Source: Fructobacillus broussonetiae (lineage in GTDB: Bacteria > Bacillota > Bacilli > Lactobacillales > Lactobacillaceae). Taken from it: 64,000 nucleotides of DNA. Every line of letters begins with the position of its first letter. Position 1 is the first letter of the stretch. The stretch lies in NCBI RefSeq assembly GCF_018437275.1, contig NZ_JAAMFK010000008.1, positions 1 to 64,000 of the forward strand, written 5' to 3'. The notes under the pieces are model-generated. The model had not been told where the DNA came from. It searched no databases and was given only the letters and a program-made list of their open reading frames with translations. Positions 23,744 to 31,891 of the stretch are shown here, in pieces. The position numbers were made by a program, and so were the translations under genes.

Positions 23744-25384
23744 TTACTTACGGTGTGCGTAAGTCAAATCCAACGTTAACCCAACCGGGTTTTCAACGAT
23801 GCCCTTCACGTTTGAACGTGAGAGTGACGCTGTCTTCCATGAGTAGAGTGGGTTGATGCTTGCGTGGTCCATCAAGGCCTTTTCGCCGTCCTTGAAGTCC
23901 TGTTCGCGAGCAGATGGGTTGTTTGAATCAACTGTTGAAGCCTTTTGGTGGGCTGCGTAGTATTCGTTGTTATCAAAGTGACCGTTGTTAAATCCGGCAT
24001 CCTTTGATGCAAAGAGGTCGTAGTACGTTGATCCATCTTGGTAATCCCCGTTCCAGTTCGTCACGACGATGTCGAAGTCACCAGCCTGTGAATCCTTCAA
24101 GCGTTGCTTGAACGGCACAACCTTTTCCGTTACTTCGATGTCTGAACCAAACGTTGATTCAAAGGCTTGCTTGATGTAGTCAACCGTTGCCTTTGCGATT
24201 GGTGAATCTGCATCGGTTTCAAGGGTAACCTTCATCTTGCCTTGGCCAACTTCTGCAATTCCTTGCTTGAAGAGTTCTTGGGCCTTTGCCTTGTCGTACG
24301 TGTAACCCGGCTTAACGAAGTCTGACAAGTCCTTGCCATCCGCTGTTTCCGTCAATCCCTTTGAAACGAATGATTGAGCGGCATCACGTGAACCACCGGT
24401 TGCTTGCTTTGCCAATTCCTCACGGTTCGTTGCCAAGTTCAAGGCTTGACGAATCTTTTCATTCTTCAAGAAGACGTTGTTCTTTTGGTTGTATTCCAAG
24501 TAAGTTGCCGCAGCCAATGCAGAAGTCTTCAAATCCTTGTTGGACTTGTTTGCTTGGTACATTTCAGCTGAGTTGGCGATTGACGCGCGGTCAAGCTTTC
24601 CTTGCTTGTACAACTTGATGGCCGTTTCAGGGTTCTTAACCACTTGCCAGTTGATTGTCTTTGTCTTAACGTTCTTGGCATCCCAGTAGTTTTCGTTCTT
24701 GACCATCTTGAACTTGTTGTTTGTACCATTCCAACCTTCAAGCTTGTAAGCACCGGAATAGATTTGCTTGTCAGCAGTCGTTCCGTACTTGTCCCCTTGC
24801 TTCTCAACAAAGCTCTTCTTCTGAGGAGCGAACGTTTCAAAAGTGAGCAAGTACTTGAACTGTGGACTTGCTTGATCCAAGTCAAAGGAAATCGTGTTGC
24901 CTTCAGCGTGAACACCCAAGTCACTTGGCTTCTTTTCACCAGCTGCGATTGCCTTCGCGTTCTTTACTGGAGCAATCAATTCAGCGTATTGAGAAGCCGT
25001 CTTTGGATCGGCAATTCGTTGCCAGGAGTAAACGACGTCATCGGCGGTCAACTTTGAACCATCGGACCACTTCAAACCATCACGAAGTTCAACGGTGTAT
25101 GTCTTACCATCGTCAGATACCTTGTATGACTTGGCCAAGTTTGGTTGAACCTCGCCCTTGTTGTCAGTGCGCAACAAGTTGGCTTCCGTGTTTCCCAAAA
25201 TCGTTCCGGAATTGGCATCCGTCAACTTTGACGTGTCCAATGTTTGGATTTCTGCTGGAATGGAATAGTTCAATGTATCCTTATCCGCGCTTGGGTCAGA
25301 TCCCCAGAGACCAGCTGCGTGGGTTCCACCACCAACAGCCAAGACAACAACTGCCGCCGTCGTCCATTTTTGCCATTTTTTCAT
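23744..25384 (-). CDS. oppA: Oligopeptide-binding protein OppA without a lipobox
   Basis: A 546-aa extracytoplasmic peptide-binding protein (SBP_bac_5). The N-terminus MKKWQKWTTAAVVVLAVGGG is a positively charged signal segment, but the usual lipobox Leu-x-x-Cys is absent: the residues after the hydrophobic core are THAAGLWGSDPS with no cysteine. The signal would therefore be cut by signal peptidase I, for example after HAA, or be kept as a membrane anchor. The mature part has the family motifs YTVELRDGLKWSDG and ADDVVYSWQR and a C-terminal second lobe. An AGGAGG lies 8 nt before the ATG. It is the first gene of oppA-B-C-D-F. A TAATAT at about -30 may be its -10. Confidence 0.92.
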   Translation of the reverse strand: MKKWQKWTTAAVVVLAVGGGTHAAGLWGSDPSADKDTLNYSIPAEIQTLDTSKLTDANSGTILGNTEANLLRTDNKGEVQPNLAKSYKVSDDGKTYTVELRDGLKWSDGSKLTADDVVYSWQRIADPKTASQYAELIAPVKNAKAIAAGEKKPSDLGVHAEGNTISFDLDQASPQFKYLLTFETFAPQKKSFVEKQGDKYGTTADKQIYSGAYKLEGWNGTNNKFKMVKNENYWDAKNVKTKTINWQVVKNPETAIKLYKQGKLDRASIANSAEMYQANKSNKDLKTSALAAATYLEYNQKNNVFLKNEKIRQALNLATNREELAKQATGGSRDAAQSFVSKGLTETADGKDLSDFVKPGYTYDKAKAQELFKQGIAEVGQGKMKVTLETDADSPIAKATVDYIKQAFESTFGSDIEVTEKVVPFKQRLKDSQAGDFDIVVTNWNGDYQDGSTYYDLFASKDAGFNNGHFDNNEYYAAHQKASTVDSNNPSAREQDFKDGEKALMDHASINPLYSWKTASLSRSNVKGIVENPVGLTLDLTYAHRK

Positions 25385-25629
25385 CTTTCAACCTCCTGGC
25401 TTTTAACGTTGAATTAATATTAGCATAGATATTTTAATTTTAAAATAATATTTTAATAAATTGCTCATAAAACTTCCTTAAGTTTATTAACAAAAGGAAA
25501 CAAACGCCTACAAATAAGCATTTTTATCTTAAGAACTTTTTGAAAAATAAATGATAAAATTCCTCATTTTCTTTAATTAAGAGAGCAAAAAGAAACATCC
25601 CGGTTCGGTTTTGACTTTTAAAGCGCACA
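25385..25629. other. AT-rich intergenic region upstream of oppA
   Basis: It holds no gene. The oppA ribosome site (AGGAGG) and an AT-rich promoter zone with TGCTAATAT lie at its left end. A variant of the dispersed motif (CCCGGTTCGGTTTTGACTTT) is at 25599-25619. No convincing CodY or CcpA box was found by eye. Confidence 0.5.
25599..25619 (-). repeat. Dispersed AAAGTCAAACCCGG motif, variant copy
   Basis: On the minus strand it reads AAAAGTCAAAACCGAACCGG, differing from the core by a few bases. It is intergenic, between oppA and the ABC-F gene. Confidence 0.5.
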
Positions 25630-25657
25630 AAAAAAGCACCCATCACTGGGTGCTTTG
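25630..25657 (-). terminator. Terminator of the ABC-F gene
   Basis: On the minus strand AAAGCACCCA pairs with TGGGTGCTTT around a 4-nt loop and a T7 run follows. Confidence 0.9.
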
Positions 25658-25666
25658 ATGAATGAT

Positions 25667-27226
25667 TTACTTGTCTGGGTTTTCCTTGTGGGAAAGCGCC
25701 GCAACGTTCAACGTTTGATCCGCGAGGTCCTTTGTAAAGGACACTTCGTGGGAAACGATGATGGCGTTTCCTGGGAATTCCTTGATGGCCTTGTACAAGG
25801 CGTTCTTGGTTTCTTCGTCCAGGTGATTGGTTGGTTCGTCTAGGATTAAGAAGTTCGATGGCTTCATCTCCATGATGGCCAACTTCACCTTGGTCTGCTC
25901 TCCTCCGGAAAGCTGGAAGAGCGGCTTCTTCGCGTTTTCAGCGTTGATACCTGCTCCCGCCAAGCGCTGACGAAGTTCCTTTGGCAGAATCGTTGGGAAG
26001 AGGTCTTGCATCGCCTCAAGAGGCGTCTGCTGGTCGTTGTCCCAGTCCAGGTCCTGGTCAAAGTAGTTGACGATGGCAGATGGTGAGAATTCCACGCGTC
26101 CACCGAGCTTTGGAATATCGCCCAGGATGGACTTAATCAAAGTAGACTTACCAGCCCCGTTAAATCCGGCAAAGACAATCTTCTTTTCCGCGTTCATATA
26201 GAAGGAAACGGGATCCAAGATTGGTTCTTCGTACCCAACGGACAGTTCGTCGACCGTTAAGGCTTCCGCTGACTGCGTGTTTACGTATGGGAAGTTGAAG
26301 TGGGACTTCAAGTTTTCTTGAGGTGGCTCCACCTTCACCATGCGGTCCAACATCTTTTCACGAGAACGCGCCATCTTTGACGTGGAGGCACGGGCCTTGT
26401 TCTTCGCGATGAACTTTTCGGCCTTGGCGATTTCCACCTGTTGCTTCTCGTAATCACGAATTTGCTGTTCGGCGCGTTCTTCCTTCTGGCGCATGGCCTT
26501 CTTGAAGGAACCACGGTACTTCGTGATTTTTCCAAAGGAAACGTCCGCAATCGCGTTTGTCACCTGGTCCAAGAAGTCAAAGTCGTGGGAGATGATCATC
26601 GCCGCACCCTTGAAGTCTTGGAGGTAGCCTTCCAGCCATTCGATGTGCTGAACGTCCAGGAAGTTGGTTGGCTCATCGAGGATGATGACATCGTCTTCTT
26701 CCAAGAGAAGCTTGGCCAAGATGGTCTTGGCACGCTGTCCACCAGACATGTGCTCCAACTCACGGTCACGACCGATGGCTTCCAAGCCCAATCCGGAAAT
26801 GACGCGTTCGATTTCCGTATCGACGTCGTAAAAGCCAGCAGCGTCCAATTCTTCTTGGAGGCGTCCGGCCTTTTCCAAGAGCTTGTCGTCCGCCGTGGAG
26901 GCGTACTTCTCGTACAATTCCGTTGCCCGGTCTTGCTTATCGTATAAGTCTTGATAAGCCGTGTGCAAGAAGTCCACGAGGGTCATCCCCGCTGGAATTT
27001 CCGCGTACTGGTCCAAGTAACCAATCTTTAAGTTCTTGGCCCACTCGATTTTTCCCTCGAGTGGCAGCACTTGTCCGGTTAAGATGCGGATCAAAGTAGA
27101 CTTACCGGCACCGTTTTGGCCGACAATTCCCATGTGCTCACCAGCCTGGAGTTCCAAGCTTGCGTCTTCGTATAAAGTTTTTTCTGCGTAGGCCATTGAC
27201 AGGCCAGTTACTTCTAATAATGCCAT
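25667..27226 (-). CDS. ABC-F family ATPase (YbiT/YkpA-like)
   Basis: A 519-aa soluble protein with two ABC domains and no membrane helices. The first Walker A is GIVGQNGAGKST with the signature MSGGQRAKTILAKLLL; the second is AGFNGAGKST with LSGGEQTKVKLAIM. A charged P-site-tRNA-interaction linker (about residues 245-300, KQEERAEQQIRDYEKQQVEIAK) separates them. ABC-F proteins act on ribosomes as translation factors or antibiotic protection proteins; this length and linker fit the YbiT/YkpA housekeeping group rather than a resistance determinant. No clear Shine-Dalgarno precedes the ATG, unlike the neighbours. Confidence 0.9.
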   Translation of the reverse strand: MALLEVTGLSMAYAEKTLYEDASLELQAGEHMGIVGQNGAGKSTLIRILTGQVLPLEGKIEWAKNLKIGYLDQYAEIPAGMTLVDFLHTAYQDLYDKQDRATELYEKYASTADDKLLEKAGRLQEELDAAGFYDVDTEIERVISGLGLEAIGRDRELEHMSGGQRAKTILAKLLLEEDDVIILDEPTNFLDVQHIEWLEGYLQDFKGAAMIISHDFDFLDQVTNAIADVSFGKITKYRGSFKKAMRQKEERAEQQIRDYEKQQVEIAKAEKFIAKNKARASTSKMARSREKMLDRMVKVEPPQENLKSHFNFPYVNTQSAEALTVDELSVGYEEPILDPVSFYMNAEKKIVFAGFNGAGKSTLIKSILGDIPKLGGRVEFSPSAIVNYFDQDLDWDNDQQTPLEAMQDLFPTILPKELRQRLAGAGINAENAKKPLFQLSGGEQTKVKLAIMEMKPSNFLILDEPTNHLDEETKNALYKAIKEFPGNAIIVSHEVSFTKDLADQTLNVAALSHKENPDK

Positions 27227-27404
27227 AGAGCAATCTTACCACATTTTAGGGCTTCTCCATAGCATTAAGAAGGCATTCGCCGTATACTGGAATTATAATT
27301 CTTAATGAACAAGTCAGTTCCGAACAGGCCCCAGTGCCCCTTGTTACTTTATAAAAAGCAAACCTGACCACGCCTTATCGATCAACTAACCGAAAGGACC
27401 CCTC

Positions 27405-27752
27405 ATGAAAGTTCGAAAGCTCAACCACAAAACCATCCCCGCACAAGATCAAAACCGTGCCTACCGATTCTGGCGGGACGTCTTTGACTTGCCGCAGGGC
27501 GGCAGTCAACAGGACCGCATCCTCTTGGTTGATCACGAGGAACTACACTTCGTTTTGGCTGACTCCCTTCCTGCAGCTCCCGAAGACGACTTTGAGCTCT
27601 TGGTACGAGACCACGTCGCCGAATTAAAAAAGCACTTCAAAAACAACTTCGTGCCCATCCTTAATGAAGAGGCGCGCTACGGAAACAAGGTGGCATTAAC
27701 GGTTAAAGATTCCGAGGGCAACACTGTGGTCGTCGAGGGAAACGAGGACTAA
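27405..27752 (+). CDS. Single-domain VOC/glyoxalase-like protein
   Basis: A 115-aa protein with one vicinal-oxygen-chelate-like unit: MKVRKLNHKTIPAQDQNRAYRFWRDVFDLP, then a strand RILLVDHEELHFVLAD, then VALTVKDSEGNTVVVEGNE. The His/Glu ligand pattern is incomplete by eye, so catalytic activity and substrate are uncertain. GAAAGGA precedes the ATG. A TATAAT (27294-27299) lies about 105 bp upstream without a clear -35. It stands alone between the divergent ABC-F gene and tRNA-Lys. Confidence 0.65.
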   Translation: MKVRKLNHKTIPAQDQNRAYRFWRDVFDLPQGGSQQDRILLVDHEELHFVLADSLPAAPEDDFELLVRDHVAELKKHFKNNFVPILNEEARYGNKVALTVKDSEGNTVVVEGNED

Positions 27753-27814
27753 AAAGGATGGTGCGGGGCTGACTTGGGAAGGGTAAAAAACTTCAATTTT
27801 TTTAGTAAAAACGC

Positions 27815-27843
27815 TTGCCCAGTTTAGACCTGCATGCTACAAT
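27815..27843 (+). promoter_or_regulatory. Promoter of tRNA-Lys
   Basis: The -35 TTGCCC (27815-27820), 17-bp spacer and extended -10 TGCTACAAT (hexamer 27838-27843) place the start point near 27850, fourteen bases before the mature tRNA. Confidence 0.75.
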
Positions 27844-27863
27844 AATATCTGTTGTTTAAAGCT

Positions 27864-27936
27864 GGTCAGTTAGCTCAGTTGGTAGAGCAACGGACTCTTA
27901 ATCCGTGGGTCCAGGGTTCGAGCCCCTGACTGACCA
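27864..27936 (+). tRNA. tRNA-Lys (anticodon CTT)
   Basis: The cloverleaf folds completely. The acceptor arms are GGTCAGT/ACTGACC with discriminator A, the D-arm is AGCTCAGTTGGTAGAGC, the anticodon stem is ACGGA/TCCGT around CTCTTAA, and the T-arm is CAGGG-TTCGAGC-CCCTG. The anticodon CTT reads AAG. The terminal CCA is not encoded (TCA follows). It is a single gene with its own promoter and terminator. Confidence 0.97.
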
Positions 27937-27942
27937 TCAACC

Positions 27943-27973
27943 AAAAAGACCAACACTTCGGTGTTGGTCTTTT
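27943..27973 (+). terminator. Terminator of tRNA-Lys
   Basis: AAGACCAACAC-TTCG-GTGTTGGTCTT is a perfect stem with a tetraloop and T-run. Confidence 0.93.
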
Positions 27974-27997
27974 CTTTTACCTAAAACACAGCAAAAG

Positions 27998-28030
27998 AAA
28001 AAGCCCGAGGGATATTCCCTTGGGCTTTTT
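27998..28030 (-). terminator. Terminator of the peptidoglycan hydrolase gene
   Basis: AAAAAGCCC-GAGGGA and TCCCTTGGGCTTTTT arms with a short loop lie 18 bp beyond the stop codon. Confidence 0.88.
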
Positions 28031-28047
28031 GCTTGAGAAGCATATTC

Positions 28048-29439
28048 TTACTGACGGTAAACGTAGAATGGCAAGTTTCCACCATTTTGAGCCGCTTCGT
28101 AATCGTAAACGTGATCGAAGTTCCAAGTTGAAACCGCCGTTCCCTTTTGTCCGCTCGTTGCGTAGTTAACGGAGATGGCGTTCGTGTCATCGACCATCAC
28201 TTGAACGTGACCTGCAGCACCACCTGAAGCACCACGGGCACCCCAGATAACGATGTCACCACGTTCTGCTTGCCATTCTTGGCTTGAAGAGATCAAGTGG
28301 TAACCGTTTTGTTGCAAGTAGCTGTGCATTGAGTCGGTGTTATACAACCATGCTGGCTTTGAAGCACCGGCTTCGTACAGGGCTTCTACCATGGCACCTG
28401 AACAATCGGCCGTTCCATCAGAACCGTTACGTGATCCATACATTGAGTATGTCAACTTACCACGATTGTTTTCAAACCAGTTAATCAACGCTTCCGTATC
28501 AACACGGTTTTGTTGTGCCGGCGTTACGTTTGCTTGACTAGGTTGTGGAGCCGGAGCTGGCGTAGGAGCTGGCGCTTGTGATGCTGGTTGTGGAGCAGGC
28601 TGTGGCGCCTCTGAACTGTGCGTGTTGTTCTCTTGGTCATCAGGAGCCATCTTGTTACTGATACCTTCAACATCTGAATCGTCACCATTGTTACCGGCGT
28701 TGTTGTCCGTTGCTTCTGATGCTTGGTTATTGTTTGAACCGTTGTTATCAGATGAAGCGGCTGCCTTGTTTTCCTGTGAGTCCGTGTTGTTTTCTGACTG
28801 CTTGTTTTGTTGCGCCGCATTCCACTGTGCCTTATTTGCTTCGTATGAAGCCTTTGCAGCTTGTGAAGCACGTTCGTCAGCAGACGCCTTATCGTTTTGT
28901 GATGAGACTTGGCTGTTTACTTCGCCTTCGTTGACCGTGTTTGAAGCAGGCGCTTGGTTGTTGTCTTGCTGAACCATGATCATGTTTTGATCACCGTTAC
29001 CGAAGTCAGCTTGCTTTTCGCCGTCCTTCAAGTAACCAGCATCCTTCAAACCTTGGATAACTTCTGCTTGCTTGTCCATCTTTTGACCGGCAACCAAGAG
29101 ACCTTGGTCTTGCAAGCCAAGTTGGTTAGCAGCGTCATCCGTTGTGATACCAAAGGCTTGGGCGATTGTGGTTAACGTGTCACCCCACTTCGTTTGGTAG
29201 TCGTTGATGCTTGAAACGCCTTGGTCTTGGATAGCCGCCTTCACTTGGTCGACTGAGTTGGCCGCCCATTTTGAAGTTGACTTGCTTTGACCTTGGTCGT
29301 CCACTGAGTTAGCGGAAGCGGTCATTCCGTTTCCAACAACCGTTGCACCCAAAACGGCACCAGTTGCTGCCAAAGTAGTTGCCCCAGCAGTCACCATAAG
29401 GCGCTTGCTGAGCTGTTTCATCTTATTCTTTTCTGTCAT
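28048..29439 (-). CDS. Secreted peptidoglycan hydrolase with LysM-like and Amidase_5-type domains
   Basis: A 463-aa exported protein. A signal peptide spans about residues 1-44 (KRLMVTAGATTLAATGAVLGATVVG, cut near ASA-NS). Residues 78-118 resemble a LysM unit (YQTKWGDTLTTIAQAFGI to LLVAGQKM). A long Asn/Gln/Ser linker and a Pro-Ala-Gln tract follow (about 150-310). The C-terminal 150 residues look like the phage-type Amidase_5/NlpC-P60-related domain: INWFENNRGKLTYSMYGSRN, then DCSGAMVEAL with the catalytic Cys, and GHVQVMVDD with the catalytic His. It would bind and cut the cell wall. GGAGG precedes the ATG. A 15-codon upstream ORF overlaps its start. WalR control is possible but no WalR box was recognised. 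Confidence 0.88.
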   Translation of the reverse strand: MTEKNKMKQLSKRLMVTAGATTLAATGAVLGATVVGNGMTASANSVDDQGQSKSTSKWAANSVDQVKAAIQDQGVSSINDYQTKWGDTLTTIAQAFGITTDDAANQLGLQDQGLLVAGQKMDKQAEVIQGLKDAGYLKDGEKQADFGNGDQNMIMVQQDNNQAPASNTVNEGEVNSQVSSQNDKASADERASQAAKASYEANKAQWNAAQQNKQSENNTDSQENKAAASSDNNGSNNNQASEATDNNAGNNGDDSDVEGISNKMAPDDQENNTHSSEAPQPAPQPASQAPAPTPAPAPQPSQANVTPAQQNRVDTEALINWFENNRGKLTYSMYGSRNGSDGTADCSGAMVEALYEAGASKPAWLYNTDSMHSYLQQNGYHLISSSQEWQAERGDIVIWGARGASGGAAGHVQVMVDDTNAISVNYATSGQKGTAVSTWNFDHVYDYEAAQNGGNLPFYVYRQ

Positions 29440-29470
29440 AATGAAACCTCCATTTCATGTTAGACTGCAT
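29423..29470 (-). CDS. Possible 15-codon leader peptide overlapping the hydrolase start
   Basis: On the minus strand GAGGAG stands 5 nt before an ATG at 29470. It opens a frame MQSNMKWRFHYDRKE with stop at 29423, in a different frame from the hydrolase whose ATG is at 29439. Both ribosome sites are good, so the leader could modulate hydrolase translation. It may also be a chance ORF. Confidence 0.3.
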   Translation of the reverse strand: MQSNMKWRFHYDRKE

Positions 29471-29580
29471 TACTTCTCCTCAATAGCATAGCAGACTTCC
29501 CCCTCTAAAAAGAGCTTTAGCTAGGCTTTTATACATTTTTTAAACTTTGCTTAACCATCTTTATAAATACAGAAACAATT

Positions 29581-29612
29581 TCAATTATGTGTCGTTTGCG
29601 ACACGAAATTGA
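29581..29612. repeat. 32-bp intergenic palindrome
   Basis: The outer arms TCAATT/AATTGA and inner arms GTGTCG/CGACAC are each perfect, separated by two unmatched bases, around a TTTG centre. No T-run follows, so it is more like an operator or RNA hairpin than a terminator. It lies about 140 bp upstream of the secreted hydrolase on one side and about 85 bp before a possible small plus-strand ORF on the other. Confidence 0.6.
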
Positions 29613-29645
29613 CCTGTTTTGACAAAGCCCTGTGTTTTCCTTTTC

Positions 29646-29662
29646 AAAGTCAAACCCGGACC
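29646..29662 (+). repeat. Dispersed AAAGTCAAACCCGG motif copy
   Basis: AAAGTCAAACCCGGACC, the left half of the hairpin seen complete at 17830-17860. It is intergenic and has no partner arm here. Confidence 0.6.
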
Positions 29663-29695
29663 TCATACTGAGCTTGAACAACGGAGGAAAAGAAC

Positions 29696-29788
29696 ATGCC
29701 ACACCCACGTCCAAACGATCGTGCTTCTCCAAATCTAACTCAAAATAAAAAGCCTTCCGGCTTTTTGAGTGACTTATTCGATGTTTAA
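29696..29788 (+). CDS. Possible 30-aa peptide
   Basis: An ORF starting MPHPRPNDRASPN and ending GFLSDLFDV, with GGAGG 8 nt before the ATG. It is hydrophilic with a short hydrophobic end. Against it: codons 18-24 coincide with the hairpin that terminates the convergent reductase gene, and its stop overlaps that gene's end. No family is recognised. Confidence 0.3.
   Translation: MPHPRPNDRASPNLTQNKKPSGFLSDLFDV
29748..29766 (-). terminator. Terminator of the ferredoxin-NADP reductase gene
   Basis: AAAAAGCC-TTCC-GGCTTTTT is a short perfect stem with T residues on the minus strand, 8 bp after the stop codon. Confidence 0.75.
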
Positions 29789-30769
29789 TGACGATGAATG
29801 CCCTGGTCCAGCTTGTTTTGGATCATAGAAGGCAATCGCCGCGTTGACTGCTGCTGGCCCCTGACCAAATCCCGTGGCAATCAAATCCGCATGGCCTTCA
29901 TAGGAAGATAAATCGCCGATTGCAAAGAGCCCCGGTTCCTTTGTTTCCATCTGATTTTTTACAGCCAATCCCGCCTTGTCCCAGTCGACGTCGATTTTCC
30001 AATCACGCTCGGCCTGACCATTGGTCTTGAAGCCGTATTGGACAAGAAGGTCATCCACTTCGATGCTCTCAGCAACTTCCTTTTCCTTTGTTAAAGAAAG
30101 GTTCAGTTTCAAGCGACCGTTTGCCGTTTTGACTGCGGATAACACCTTGTAAGGCGTCTTCTTTTCCACAGCGGAATTTTCCAGCTCTTTTACCGATTGT
30201 TCCAAAGCGCGGAAAGAATCCCGGCGGTGAATCAAGGTCGTTTTCTTCGCACGCTTTTCGATTTCGTTTGCCAGGTCCACAGCAGAATCACCACCGCCAA
30301 GAACCGCGACTTCTCGTCCGTCATAGGCGTTTAGGTCAGGTGCGAAGTAGGCCAGTCCGTGACCGAGCAATTCTTCTTCGTTTTCAACTTGTAAGCGGCG
30401 GGGTGAAAAAGCACCCTTGCCTGAAGCAAGGATGACGGCCTTCGCCAGCATCGTTTCATCCCCATTTACTTCCACTACGAATTCATCGCCGACCTTTTCC
30501 AAGTTCGTCACTTTGTGGTTGGTCAAGACAGGCAGATCAAACCGTTTGCTCTGCTCTTCCAAGCGTTGAATTAATTCCCGTCCGGTCATTCCCGCCATCG
30601 CTGGAACGTCCCAAATCTTTTTATCTGGATAAAGCGTTGTCACTTGCCCACCAATTTCCGGCAAGGCTTCTAAGACGGCGACCTTAACGTTTCGAAGTGA
30701 AGCGTAATAACCCGCAAAGAGCCCGACTGGACCAGCGCCAACTATCAAAATGTCGTACGTTTTATTCAT
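29774..30769 (-). CDS. Ferredoxin--NADP(+) reductase, thioredoxin-reductase-like type
   Basis: A 331-aa flavoprotein. The N-terminal FAD site is DILIVGAGPVGLFAGYYA and the central NAD(P)H site is VAVLGGGDSAVDLANEI with the HRR motif HRRDSFRA. The C-terminal GLFAIGDLSSYEGHADLIATGFGQG is the second FAD motif. The CxxC redox pair of true thioredoxin reductases is absent, which places it with the YumC-like ferredoxin-NADP reductases that supply electrons in the cytosol. The ATG at 30769 has GAAGG 9-10 nt upstream and is preferred to a TTG two codons earlier. It is divergent from the nucleoside hydrolase gene. Confidence 0.92.
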   Translation of the reverse strand: MNKTYDILIVGAGPVGLFAGYYASLRNVKVAVLEALPEIGGQVTTLYPDKKIWDVPAMAGMTGRELIQRLEEQSKRFDLPVLTNHKVTNLEKVGDEFVVEVNGDETMLAKAVILASGKGAFSPRRLQVENEEELLGHGLAYFAPDLNAYDGREVAVLGGGDSAVDLANEIEKRAKKTTLIHRRDSFRALEQSVKELENSAVEKKTPYKVLSAVKTANGRLKLNLSLTKEKEVAESIEVDDLLVQYGFKTNGQAERDWKIDVDWDKAGLAVKNQMETKEPGLFAIGDLSSYEGHADLIATGFGQGPAAVNAAIAFYDPKQAGPGHSSSLNIE

Positions 30770-30872
30770 ACACAATAACCTTCGTTCGTATTTAACTGGA
30801 TAAATTGCTATTTTTTACCTATATTGACCATTAATTTGCTATAATAACGTTAACAAAGAAAGGACTTTTCCC

Positions 30873-31829
30873 ATGCCGAAAGTAAAAATGATTCTTGACC
30901 TCGATACTGGTGTCGATGACGCCTTAGCCCTTGCCTACGCGGTTGGACACGAAGATATCGATTTAATTGGAATTATTGCTTCCTATGGAAACAACTTAAC
31001 TTCCGTTACTGCTCAAAACTCACTTGATTTGCTCGACCTTCTCGGTCAAAACGACGTTCCCGTCTTCTACGGTGCCACGCACTCAACGACGACCGATGAC
31101 TTCACGGTCATGGAAGTTTCAAAGACTATCCACGGCCAAAATGGTGTCGGTGATGTCTTGGTTCCGAAGTCTAAGCGCGCCGTTTCAGAACAATCCGGTG
31201 TGGACTTCTTGATTGAAGCCGCTCACAAGTACCAAGACGAACTCGTTTACTTGCCAACCGGACCATTAACTAACTTGGCTTTGGCCCTGGAAAAGGACCC
31301 AGAAGTTGGAAAGCTCATCGGACAAACCACTTTGATGGGTGGCGCCTTGACTGTTCCTGGAAATGTCACGCCATTCACCGAAGCAAACATCAACCAAGAT
31401 CCTGAAGCCGCAGACATCGTCTTCCACCAACAGGACAAGTTGACCATGGTTGGGCTGGACGTTACGTTACGTACCTTGCTGACAAAGCAACACACTGCTG
31501 AATGGCGCAATCTTGGAACAACCCAAGGAAAGCTCTATGCAGATATCATGGACTACTACATCGATGCCTATTATAACCTAGACATCGACAAACGTGGAGC
31601 CGCATTGCACGATCCACTCGCCGTGGCCGTTGCCGTTCAACCGGGTTACGTGGACACCATGCCATTGAACATGAAGGTCACAACGGATAAGAAGACGGGT
31701 GACTACGGTCGTACCATCGGTGACACAGATCAATTGCTTGATCCATGCCACTCGCAAGCAGCCATCTTAGTTGACCAAGAACGTTTTGTTTCTGACTTCC
31801 AGAACATGATGAAGAAGGTCTTAGCCTAA
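30873..31829 (+). CDS. Nucleoside hydrolase (IunH family)
   Basis: A 318-aa hydrolase that splits ribonucleosides into ribose and base for salvage. The calcium-binding signature DLDTGVDDALALAYAV is at the N-terminus, with further family landmarks LPTGPLTNLALAL and LMGGALTVPGNVTPFTEANI. The C-terminal HDPLAVAVAV contains the conserved His-Asp. Specificity, purine or pyrimidine, is not decided by these motifs. AAAGGAC lies before the ATG. It is a single gene between the reductase (divergent) and pgi (convergent). Confidence 0.93.
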   Translation: MPKVKMILDLDTGVDDALALAYAVGHEDIDLIGIIASYGNNLTSVTAQNSLDLLDLLGQNDVPVFYGATHSTTTDDFTVMEVSKTIHGQNGVGDVLVPKSKRAVSEQSGVDFLIEAAHKYQDELVYLPTGPLTNLALALEKDPEVGKLIGQTTLMGGALTVPGNVTPFTEANINQDPEAADIVFHQQDKLTMVGLDVTLRTLLTKQHTAEWRNLGTTQGKLYADIMDYYIDAYYNLDIDKRGAALHDPLAVAVAVQPGYVDTMPLNMKVTTDKKTGDYGRTIGDTDQLLDPCHSQAAILVDQERFVSDFQNMMKKVLA

Positions 31830-31841
31830 AATTTAAGCATC

Positions 31842-31871
31842 AAAAAAAGCCCCAAATCCATGGGGCTTTTT
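31842..31871. terminator. Bidirectional terminator, nucleoside hydrolase and pgi
   Basis: AAAAAGCCCCA and TGGGGCTTTTT arms with a 6-nt loop, A/T runs on both sides, between convergent genes. Confidence 0.9.
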
Positions 31872-31891
31872 CCTTTGCATTTTTATATCGC

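Noticed and set aside
25385-25629. CodY or CcpA control sites upstream of oppA
   Set aside because: Only generic AT-rich sequence was found; no match close to the known consensus was visible by eye.
28048-29439. WalR-box control of the secreted peptidoglycan hydrolase
   Set aside because: The gene is a plausible WalR target, but no pair of TGTWAH half-sites at the right spacing was found in its upstream region.
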